From the NCBI RefSeq assembly GCF_023343835.1, contig NC_064444.1, positions 8,919,219 to 8,983,218 on the forward strand: DNA of 64,000 nt, given 5' to 3'. The translations under genes were made by a program, and so were the position numbers. The stretch's first letter is position 1, and each line of letters begins with the position of its first letter. Origin of the DNA: Lagopus muta. Taxonomy: Eukaryota > Chordata > Aves > Galliformes > Phasianidae. Below, in pieces: positions 39,601 through 51,600 of the stretch. The notes beneath the pieces are model-generated. The model was not told the origin of the DNA. It ran no database searches and was given only the letters and a program-made list of their open reading frames with translations.

Positions 39601-42600
39601 TTGAGAAGTAATTTGGGGATTTTAATCAGCTTTTTCCAATTTTTGGATAAGGCCAGTCCTTGCTCCTGAAAGTGTTGGAACAGCCAACAACTTAAAATGT
39701 TTTTCTTTTGTCTTGGAAGTGACTTTTGTAGTTTTGATCAAACTGTTCTGCAAAAGCTAAATACTGCTTATAGTGTTGGAGTTCTGTGTTCTAAATTGCA
39801 CACGATGACTACAGTGTTTCTGTTCTGCAGCTAAAGTCTTACATGTAGGACCCTTGAGAGGTAGCACATGTAGCAATAGGTGGCTGAAAAGCTTTTGAAA
39901 ACTGTGTACATATGGAGGCCATTAATGTTAACATTTCTGAATCACATGACAAATGTGTTTGGTTTTTTTTCCAGCACACAATGTTGCAACTAATTAAAGA
40001 AGCTGGATGCCATAATGGACTTACACCACGGGATGACTCTCCTGTTACTGAAGTACTAAATCAGGTTTGCCCTTCGACTTGGCGTGGAGCCTGCAAAACT
40101 GCTGTACAGTTGTTGTTTGGTCAAGCAGGACTGGTAAGTAATAGAGATAGGCTTAGCCAAAAAAAGGGCTACTTCAACATTCTGAAGAAAAACTAGGTAT
40201 TTTAAAGTGTTTGAAAATTAATTTCCTACATCTTGCTCCGAGTTTCTATTTTTAACATGCAGCTAACTTTAGTTATAAACAAGATGTATCCTCATGGAAT
40301 GCAAGTCTGTAGATGCTATCTGTAGTTGTTGGGAACAGGGGAAGACAAGAAATGAAACTTCAGTTCTAATAGTGAAATAGGAAATGTTTGAATCTTTCCT
40401 GTTTAATAAAACAAAGCAAACAAAACAAGAACCTTTCTCTCAGCTCTTTTTTTTTTCCTTTCTCGTTCAAGTGGAAGCTTGGTTTTGCTGCTGAACAGAA
40501 AGCAGTAAGTCGTCTAGTTGTCTGCACCAAGTAATGCAACCTGGTGCCTCTAGCAGAAGGCATAGCACTTAATGCCTTTCTGCAGACATGTATATCCTTT
40601 AGAAGCAAATGAGCAAAAGGCACCATAGATTCTACACTGTGTAAGGATTTAGTAAAAACAGGTGTTTGAAATGCATTTTGATAAGAAAATGCACTTGTAC
40701 TCCTATAACTAGTTCCTGCGATCTCTTCATTTAATGAAGAGTTTGTTGATAAATTCATTTTTTTAGACTTGAGTTTTCACTCGACAGGACAAATAAAATG
40801 GGGACAGGAGTGCAGTAGGATAGGATGAAACTGATGCACAGAGGTGTACCATAGCCTACAATAGTTTCTATCAAGTATTCTTTGAATCATTTCTGGGCTA
40901 AATGCTATTGATGATCATTTATTGATGCCTTGTTCGAGGTGAATACAGACTGCCAGAACTGAAACAAATTGCAATTTCAAATGGAAAGATCCTTATTGCT
41001 AGTACCTTGCAAATACATTTTTCAAGCAAACAGCTGATTAAGTGACCTTGCCTAACCTCCATTCTTAGATCATTGATCCGTGTATTTTTTGGTACTGTTA
41101 ATACATTCTCTAGTAATGGTGAATGTTGGATGCATCTATTTCAGGTTTCCTTTGATATTAGGTATTACATATCCTCTTGACATGAAATATGCTGGACAAC
41201 TGGATTTAAGTCATGGTTGTTTGTAACAACGCAGTTGGATTGAAGGCTTAAAATGAAAGAGACAAACCATCAGTATCGTAACAGCAGTGTGACTGCCATC
41301 AATCCTTACCGCAGTGTGACGTAGAGGGAAGTGGTAGTAAAATAAGCACTTTATATAAGGAAATTTTACAGAGAGAGGTTTAAGAGGGTTGCATCTTTGC
41401 AGGGAGGAGTGCACTTTGAAATAATAGGATTGATCAAATTTGTATGTAGGTGTTTACTAGGAAAATGCGTGTTAAATGCATGAACAACTAGAAAAAGGGC
41501 CATAGTTAAGTCAGACTGTCTATGGCTGATAGGATGCTGGGAGACAGCAGCAAGGTGTGGGAAATGGGGCCACGAAAGAAGTGTTTGTCAGCAGCCCTAT
41601 GGAAGTGTGCAGTAATTCCTTAGCAGTTCTTGCCTTCTGAGCATCTAGATGAGGAATGCCTTGGAGGATGCTGCACTCCCCACTGCTTCCTTTCCAGCAA
41701 AACAAAAGCTTAGGGGTTTCAGTGTTGTGTACGCCCAAATCTTGCCCTGATCAGATTTTGAGAGTGGCCCAAGGCAAATTTGAACTCAGGAGTCTGGAAA
41801 CCTGGTATCCCCTAGTCTAGACATAACTTGTTAGACCTGCTGGTAATTGTATCACTGATACTCTTTGGGTTTATCATAACATATGGAGAGTTGTCAGTAT
41901 AATCTTATTATATGTTCTCCCATATGACAGTGCTGATACAAAGAGTATTATCTCCAGTAGAAGCATGAATGTCTTTGCCTGAATCTCTTGTTCTGAAAAT
42001 AGCAGGTTTCTATCTTCGGTTACACAGTAATGAGCTGTACACATAGTTGAAGTACTTGTAAGCCTTATGTCTGAATTCATTCTCACTTTTGATTTGTTAC
42101 AGTATAAATGGGTGTGAAGGTATAAAATATGTGCCTTTTTGTTTGTTTGTTTTTACATGATTCAATTATGCCTGTATGTAGTCTCATGCAATGATGAGAA
42201 ACTGTAATTTATTTCTTTAAAGCCTTCTTTGGGTGGAGATGAGGGAGGAAACACCTTTAAAAACAAGAACAATGGATGTCTGATGCACAGGAAGCTATCC
42301 AGTGAGCACCTAGCAGGCAGGGAGTGAGAAACATGTTTATTTTATTTTGTGTGCAACTCGGATAAATGTATCATTGGACAATATTATGCAGTCTTTCGTT
42401 CACTGCTTTTGAGAACTAAGCTATCTGTGTTAGTTCAGAGTGGTGAGTTAAGCTAAGTCAATATCAAACTTAAAAAGGAACATTGATACGCTCACTATCT
42501 TTGGCCTGTCGTGCCATGTGCCTTTGCAGAAGGAACTCTTGATAAGTGCAGAAAGTGCAATGAGGTGTAAATTAGTTTGTTTTATTGTTTTAGGTTTTTA

Positions 42601-42625
42601 ACTTAAAGAATTTCTGGAATTGTAG

Positions 42626-42675
<50 letters not shown>

Positions 42676-45600
42676 TCCAAGGTAATATCTGGATATACGT
42701 ATGTGCTAAGTGGTGTGTGTGTAAAGAATTCCTGTCTTTTCAGATTTAGGTCAGCTAAGTAAATGTATGTTTGAATAAAAAGATGCAGGAATTAAAGTAA
42801 TTCAGAGGATGAATGGAAATAAAACTTTGAATTGGCATCCTGCAAACAAAATACTTCAACTTTGTCTCTAGTTAGCCATCCTTTCCTGTGCTTACTGATC
42901 TTTGTTAGCAGAAAACATGCATTGTGGGAGCACTCAATCTCCTAGTAGTTTTAAATCTGAGATGTTGTAACTGTGACCAAATGTTGAGAAATGTGACTTT
43001 TTTTTTTAAAGGGAAGAAGGAGGAAAAAAAAAAGTCAAACAAATGCGGGGAAAACCCCTCCCAAGAGCAGTGGCACTACAATGCATCACTTCCAGGAACT
43101 GACCTAGATTGGCACCAATTACAATTTTACTTCTTGACTGATGTGAGATTGATCTGAGATGCAGACAGTATTTCTGGGGGGAAGCTGAGGGGAAAAGAAG
43201 AATTACTACTTAGTTGATCTCACCTTAGTCCAATTATAATTGCAATATAGCTAAATCTATACCAAATTATTTAAAATTAAAATGGTGCAAATATCAAGAA
43301 AAAATAATGGTGTTGCACTGTTACTATGTTAGGTATCATCGTGAATGGGTAATAGCATTTTTCCACATGCTTAGACTGTGCTTAGACAGATTTTGCAAGT
43401 CCAGATAAACCTGAGCAAATGTTCAGAGACAGCTAGAGGAAAATGAAGGCCTTATGTTAAAATATTGAGATGGTAGGAAATAGTAAAGCTTAAGTATTGT
43501 TGGAGGGGTTTGGTAATTCAGGAGAAGAGAATCTCAGCTCTATTTATATTTCACCTTTCTTCATAAACAGTAATAGACTACAGGACAGAAGTAGAACAAG
43601 TGTAGGATGATTGCAAAAAAGCCAGTAATGCCCCTTGAGGCTTATTTATGCTGGAGGACTTTTTGCCATTTCAAGGATAAATGGTACAGCTAATCTGCTA
43701 GTCACCAGAGCAAGAAGTGCTGACTGTTGCCAAAAAGCTGCTGGTTCAGCATGACCAAAATAGGAAATTATGGAAGTGATCAAAAAGGCCAGCTCATGCA
43801 GACTGGACAACAACAGAGAGCACAAACCAAATATGGAACTTACTATCACTGGTACTGAAGTTTAAATGAAGTTGGAGTGAATCCATTCCTTCTCAGTTTC
43901 CATTAAAAAAAAAAAAAAAAAAGGGTTCATAACAGATTAATTTTCAAGACTTTCATTTTCCATATAAATTCATGATGTCTTACAGAAGGCTTAGAGTTTA
44001 AAAAAAAATAAAAAAATAAAATAAATTGAACAGTCAATTTTCTTCTCTTTACTACTATTAATTCTCTGTTACCTACAGTACCATTGGATAGAGATATGCT
44101 GGTATACAATTTTGTAATCGTGAAAGTTTGTGTAGGGGGGTGCTAAAAATTGCAGGGTATGTGGAGAGTTTCAGGCTAAATACTCTTTGTCTGTAGCATG
44201 GTATGCATTATTTAAAATATTTTGAGAAATAGGTGTTTGGGGGCTATTAAGGTAGCAACTGTGTTAGACTTCTCACATATAAGAGCTGTTACACAAATCC
44301 ATTGATAACTACCAGCTGCTACGTAAAGACATTGGTAACTACATGGTGACTCAGTGCAGTCGAGAAGAATGTCCTTGAAATATGGGCTAATGTATCAAAC
44401 TGATCAGTTTACATTCATTTTTTCTTTCCCCAAGACATTTCAGTACAAATTAACATGTGATGATGATTTTGAGTTGATTTGTTTTTATCTGGTTCTTTGT
44501 ACATTTTTGTACAGAGGTCCTTTGTAGTGTGGCAGGGAGCTGAGACTATTGCATCTTGACTACAGGGGTGATAAAAACAACTATAACTAATTCCTAAATT
44601 GTCTTTTATTTTCATATTATTTTCTAGGTGGTTGTGGACACAGCACAGATTGAAAATAAAGAAGCCTATGCTCCTCAAATAAGCTTAGAAGGATCTAGAA
44701 TAGTGGTGCAAGTTCCATCAACTTGGTAAGTGAAAGTACTGCACTGTAGATCATCCTAGTAGGTATGACAGAAATACATAGGAAAGAATACAGTGCAGCA
44801 CAAGTGGAGCAGGAACTGCTATGTAATTATGGCTTATCTTCCTTAAATTCCTTTATGTGGAACTGACTAAATGCCACTATTCATCAGACTGACCAGCAGT
44901 TGTACTTGAGCTGTCTTTGTATTAATGCTCCCTCTGTTGGCGGCAGTGGAAGGGAAGCAAGGCTGGTGCACAAGAGCAGAACAGTAAAAGCTAGATGAAG
45001 AAAGTTAAATAAATATAAATCCAGAAACATTCCTGTTACTCTCCCTGGCAGTCCTGGGTGCTGAGATCAGTAGAAGAGTTTTAGCTCTTAACTGAGATGT
45101 TCTTTGGGTGCTGTTGTGAACTGCAGAACTCTGTGGTTCAAGAGGTGCCATTCCTAGGGGCTTAACTAGCTGCCTAGGAAAGCATAACATTAATTTGCAC
45201 TTTGAGGTGAGGTTGTCTTCCCTTTTGAAACAATAATTTGGAATTACAATATTTCCTTTATTTCTTCAGTGTACTTGGTGTTATGAACTTTGGTGTTTAC
45301 ACACTGCATTCATCTGAATCCTTAGTGAGATAGCCTGTTGCTGATGGTACCAATGGTGCGTCCAGAAGTACAAGTCAGCCCACGATCTTTATCCAAATTC
45401 ATCTTTAATCCCACTATGGGGTATGAACTGGCACTTCTCTATTCCCTTTACATAAATTGCTCTATTGTGAAAGAACTAAAATACTGCTGAGCACTTTGTG
45501 CCAGCGTTTGGCATCTCTGAAAGAGCTCCACCTGCTGACACGCTGAGAGAGTGCCTATTTATTCATCTCTGCTGAAGGGGCTCATTAAATAATTGACAGC

Positions 45601-48600
45601 TGTGCCAGTACTTAAATCCAGGTTATTCTGATCTCACCTCAAATTAAATCCTAATTCCATAGATTATTGAAGAATTACAGTAAGCATGCATCTTCACAGA
45701 TCAGTAAAATCTTCCACAGATTACTGGATATGCTGAACCATTTTTCTCACTGAGTGTGTCAGGCTGGGTGTTCCTAGGATGGGACATCTAGAGTGCACTC
45801 AAGATTTACAGTTCCTGCACCTTGTCTTTTTGTCAGGCTTGTTGAGTGCTCTTGCCATTTCCTAGAAGACAGGATTTCTTGTGTTTTTTTTTATTTCCTA
45901 ATATGCCTTAATCATGCCTGCTCAGCTAAACAGGAAATCATCAATCTTGATTTTGAAAATAAATGATAAAACTCTTGCCTACAACGAAATTTTCTTATAT
46001 ACTCAACAGTTAAAAAAAAAGAAACTGGGGCTGTGGTATTAGACCTTGGGAATCCTCAGGTATTCATATGTTATACTGCCTTGCTAGTTGTACCTTTGCA
46101 GGAGCAAAAGTAGCATATTAATTAGCCTTTCGTTGTCTGACTAGCATGGTAAAATTGTTCAGTGTGGAATTCAAAGTTGTGATTTTGATTACAGGTGTCT
46201 AAAAGAAGATCCAGCAACAATGTCTTTGCTACAGAGGAGTCTGGATCCAGAGAAGACTTTGGGACTAGTAGATGTGCTCTATACTGCTGTGTTTGACATA
46301 CCACGGTGGAAGGAGGGAAGGTACATCTCCTCTTGAGCCTGTTGTTTAAACAAAGTCATTGCTGTTGAAAAGACTATACTGAGGAATTTAGTTTCTGGTT
46401 AACCAGAAAGAGAAATCACTGGTCAAACAAAGCAAGAAACTTGTACTCTATATAGGTAATCTTGTGAGTACGTATGTGAGTACGTTAAAAAACCAAACAA
46501 AAAAACCCTAGCAGTTTACCTATGTGCACAAAAGTATTTTTCTCTTGCATAAAAAAACCTACTTGATTTATATTAAATAAATATTTTCATTTGTATCTTG
46601 AAGTGCAATTAAAAATTCTTTAGGAGAATAGTAAATGCTACTGCATATCACAGAGTTACAGAATAGTTGGGATTGGAAGGGAGCTCTGGGGATCATCTCG
46701 TCCAACCTCTCATACAAGCAGGCTGCTGTAGAGCACGTTACCCATGGCTGTGGGTAGTAATAGTTTGAATTGTTATTGTAAGTAGTCTATTAGAGAACTC
46801 CAGTTTTATTTCTTCCACTTTCTATTACCCAAATGCACATTTTTCTGCAAAATAAAAACTCAGTTAAATGTCTTTATGTATCCAGTGCAGTGTAGGATAA
46901 ATGGGATTTGTTGGGTGGTTTGATACATGTTTTTGTTGATGCAGGGAGCAAGCTTTGCCTTGTATTCAGATCCAGTTGCAGCGTGAAATCTCAGACTTTG
47001 GGAACCAAGTTGACATGCCATCTGGAAATGGAAGCAAACCTTCAGGTGGTCTACAAAAGACATTTTCAAAACTGACTTCACGGTTTACAAAAAAAACTTC
47101 CTGCACCAGTACAAGTAATAGTGGAAGTTATTCAATCCCCAGTACACCTTCCAAAAATGTCTTCATAAGTTCCAGCTCAGAGGAGAAGGCTAAAATGCCC
47201 ACTAACATAGATGCACGGCTACAAAGCATTTTGAACATTGGTAACTTTCCTAGGACCACAGATTCACTGCAGTCAATCCAGAGCACAAATAATCAGATAG
47301 TAAATGGGTTTTTAGTTGAAAGACAGGACAACTTCTTCAAACTGGATGAAGGCAAGGATGACAAAGGTATGAATTTACCAACTGACCAAGAAATGCAGGA
47401 TGTCATAGATTTCTTGTCTGGTTTCAACATGGGCAAATCCCAGCAGACTTCTCCAATGGTGAAAAGAAGAAACTCTATTGCATCCTCTACAGCAGCAGAA
47501 CAAAAATCAGGAACAGTACAACAGCAGCCCCAGTCTGTCTCTCACACACCACTGCATCCTTCTCAGCAAGGCTTGTCACAGCAACAACAGTCACAAAAGC
47601 AGCAGCAACAAATGCAATATTACCAACATTTGCTTCAACCTATCGGACCACAGCAACGTGTACCTGCCAAATGGCTGACTAATTCTTCACAGCAGCCAGC
47701 CCAAACTGTTGGAGCTGGATTATCTCATTTAAACCAGTGGAATAACCCTGGTTTTTCAGATTTAAGCTCTGACTTGTACAGTTTGGGTCTTGTGAGCAGC
47801 TATATGGACAATATGATGTCAGAGATGTTAGGACAAAAACCACAAGGACCTAGAAACAACACATGGCCAAATCGTGACCAAACTGATGGAGTGTTTGGAA
47901 TGCTGGGAGAAATTCTGCCCTTTGACCCTGCAGGTGTGTGTGCTTTCCTTTATTACTTTTTAGGAAGATCCTATCACAAATAGAAGAATACTGTTAAATA
48001 TTCTTAGCAGTAATTATTTCCTAGTACTATTTACCAGATGCTAAGGTTATTAAAAATAGAGACAGGTATTTCTGTATGCCTTTTTTTTAACGTAGGTTGA
48101 ACTGAAGTACAAAAAAAAGTAAGTAAAAAATGTCATTAAGTTTCATTAAAAAAAAAACAGAATTTTAACAAATTCCATGTTTATCTCAGTGGTAGTTCTT
48201 ACCTTTCCTATAGGGATCAGATAAAAGTGTTGAAACTTACAGATAACGCTCTTCCTGCTGTTAATTTTTTAGATTGTTTAAAAGAATAGCATTCAGATCT
48301 GTGTATTTTGCCTCCCCCATCAATTATTCTTCCTGCTCTTTACCAGTCTTGCACTCCAGAGGTACGACTGAATTGCATCTTTCCCATATCCCTGCTTTCT
48401 CCCTTCAGTATGAGAATCACATCAATTCCTGCTCTCCGGCTGTTATTGCATTGAAAAGCTTGGATGCTAAAGGGTTAGAGACTAAGGAGCAAGTGTCATG
48501 TGGTTTGCCAAGTATGTTGGAGCCACTGGTAAACTGTAAATGTATGGGGATTATTATTAAAGATGAAGTGAGATAAAATTTTATGGTTATAAGCAAACAA

Positions 48601-51600
48601 CTTAGAGGCTATCAAATTGATTATAGAATCTGGGACTAAGAGGAGATTAATAATACCACTTGAGATCAACAGACCAGTCTGTTCTCTTACAGATGTATCT
48701 GTTGGTGTGGAACGTAGCTACAGGACTTCGTACTGCGCATTTATTAAAAGTGCCAGAACAATCTTTTCTAAAACCACTTTATCATTTTTCTGCTGTTACC
48801 TGTGTGTGTGTGTGACAAAAAATCTTCAACCAAATAGATTGGAATTAGAACCTTTCTTCATATAACATGCCAGGTTGAACTGTGATGTCATTTGAAATCT
48901 AAGCTTCAGTTAGTGTAGTACAGAAAGCTTTAAATATGCACACAAAAAAAATCATTTTCTGATTTCCTTAGGAGTTGTGCTCCTAAGTCACTTGAAACAA
49001 ATTGGGTTACTTGATGAGTATTTTTAGTCTGAAAATAATGACTTTTCAAGGGAAAATCTGCTAATTAAGAATTTATAGAATTGATGGGGTTTTTTACGGT
49101 CAAAGGCCTCAGTGACTGCCAAAAATGTATTCTGCAGTATTTTCATAAGGAATGACTGCGGTATCAGTAAAGAGAAGATTGATACATCTGTATTTTTACA
49201 GGTGAACCTATCTCATGAAAGGGTGTTTATCTGTTCTTACAGAGGTAAAATTGACACAAGTTGCTATTTTGCATATAACTGTAATTTAACACCTCATGCT
49301 ACCCACAGAACAAAACTATTCTTGCCCTTCAGAACCTATCCTTTGATCTGAGGATATGTCTAACTTCCAGCCTCAGATTAAATTGACATAAAAGTATTTC
49401 TCAAACTAAGTAGTAGTGGCAACACTTTGTTTCTGTACAGCTGTCAGGTAGCTCTGTACCTTGTTCATACAATAAAGGATGTCTAGAAACAAAGGTAACT
49501 TTTTTTTTAGTTTTAATTTGAGTGCACCAGAACATTAGAGCTCTTCTTTTGTAAATGTGCTAAAGCTTTCCTTCAAATGCTGAACTGAACATAGGGAAGC
49601 AATCAGATGAACAAAAGGTATTTTGATTTGTTTTCCAAGCTGTGCACTTTAAGACTTTGTGTGTTAAAAATTACTATTTGTTTTCAGTCAATATCAATCT
49701 TACCCTGAACTGCTTAGTACTTCAGGATCAAAATGTTTTCAGAATGGCTGTGGTCTTTGTAAGAAGTAGGAGCTTCTGGGCTGCATGTTTTAATGAGATC
49801 AGTCTGAGCGTTTGGTCTCTTGAGAAGCAAAATCACAGCATGGATGGAAATCGTTTTGTGATCCTGAATCAACAGTAATAATTCAAATATTGTTTTTCTG
49901 ACAATGGATAAATATCCAGTCTCCAATTTAGTCAGTATCTGATGCCGGACATTTAAGTGCACAGGCGTGATCATAGTCACAAAATACTGCTCTTCAGAGG
50001 GGATGCAAGGGACACGTGTAAAAGATGAGAATTCCAGATGAGAATTATTATCTACCATGTACAACGCATCTACTTTTTATTAAAACATTTCCTATTCAGT
50101 GTTCAGTGCTCCATCAAGAAGTATAAATGGTTTAGCGTTAACTGTCAGTGAGAAGGAACTTCTTTTCTATGGTCAGGTCTAAAGGATTAAATGAAAGAGT
50201 TAAATGCAGTAGCAATAGCTGAATGTCAGCTACTGACTTCATGATTTCTTTATTTAGTTGGGTCTGATCCAGAGTTTGCCCGCTATGTTGCTGGGGTCAA
50301 CCAGGCTATGCAACAGAAAAGGCAAGCACAGCACGTCCGTCGTCCAAGCAACACACGAAGCAACTGGCTTCTGCCTGATGACCCTCACAAAACCTGGCCC
50401 TTTCCTGAGTATTTCACAGAAAGGTAAGAGAATGGTCGAGCCACTTTGTTTTCAATTTTTTGTATTTGGGTCAGTTCTACACTCGAAACTTGGCAGGATA
50501 TGGGAATAAGAGCTGTATTTTTTTCTGATTGCTGCTGCACCAGTAAAAGCTGCAGCTCATGGCAAGAGTAAAAAAAATCTGAGCCCCTTCTGCTTTCTTG
50601 GTACTAAAGAACTGGCATTTGTTTGATATGATTCTGAAAGTAGAATGCGTACTAAGTTTGACTCAGAGGATATGAGGACTTCATAACAGATCCATTTGGA
50701 ATGTTCCTATTTCAGTATCTTTAGAATGTTTAAGACCTAGTTTTGATGAGGAGTGATTCTATGAAAGTTGCAACACCTGACTTAGTTCAACTGAACAGAT
50801 TTCAGATGCTTAATCTTATTACTTTAAGGCATGTCACCATACCTTACAGAAAGTTAGTGGTTTTTAATGTCTTCCAAGTTGTAACTTTATTATGAAACAA
50901 GTGTTTCAAGATCCTCTGCCTGTTCATCTACATAGCTACAGCTATGAGTCTAAGGCTAGTTTAAAACCAGTAGGACAAGGGTGTTTTCTAGCTCAGTTAC
51001 ATAGTGAAAGAGCTGAGTGCTTAGTGACTGCAAAACCAAGAATCATTTGTTTTTCCTTCTTAACCAGGACAGACTGTGTTATTTTAGTAGAATATCTAGA
51101 TATAAACTGATTGTAACAGACAAAGCAGCGATACAATCCTTCAGAAGTAAATACATGAAAGTATTTGTGTTAGTTCTACATTTAACAAAATACTGAAATT
51201 TCTTTGTGCCCTTGAGGTATCATCTGTCACTGAGATTCAGCATAACTAACTAGAGCATACGGTCTGGACCAAGCAGTATAGACAGAAGAACTAATAAAAT
51301 GTTTTGTCTTACAGTGATGTGACAAACAGCTGGTCTGGTACTCAAGGAGATTCTGCCAGCTCGAGTGATGAGACCTCCTCAGCCAATGGGGACAGCTTGT
51401 TCTCCATGTTCTCAGGGCCAGACCTCGTCGCTGCTGTAAAGCAGAGAAGGTTAGAAAAATGAACAGAAATACATATCACTATATAAAAATTTGGGGTGTT
51501 TTGATAATTTGAGGGCACAGGTAATTGACTCCTGTCAGTCAGGTAAAGTTACATGAATGTTGGTTTGTGTGCTACACACAATCAGTGAATCAGTGTATAC

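Larger units (their letters stand above)
40134..44627 (+). other. GARRE1: GARRE1 intron after coding exon 6
   Basis: A 4.5 kb intron. It contains an imperfect hairpin at 41858–41948, a (TG)n microsatellite at 42629–42672 and an A-rich run near 43903–43922. No gene or CR1 was recognised. Confidence 0.9.

Noticed and set aside
46955-47983. Single 342-codon gene
   Set aside because: It is the large GARRE1 exon with read-through into the next intron. The frame continues upstream into the preceding exon and downstream through a spliced Val codon.
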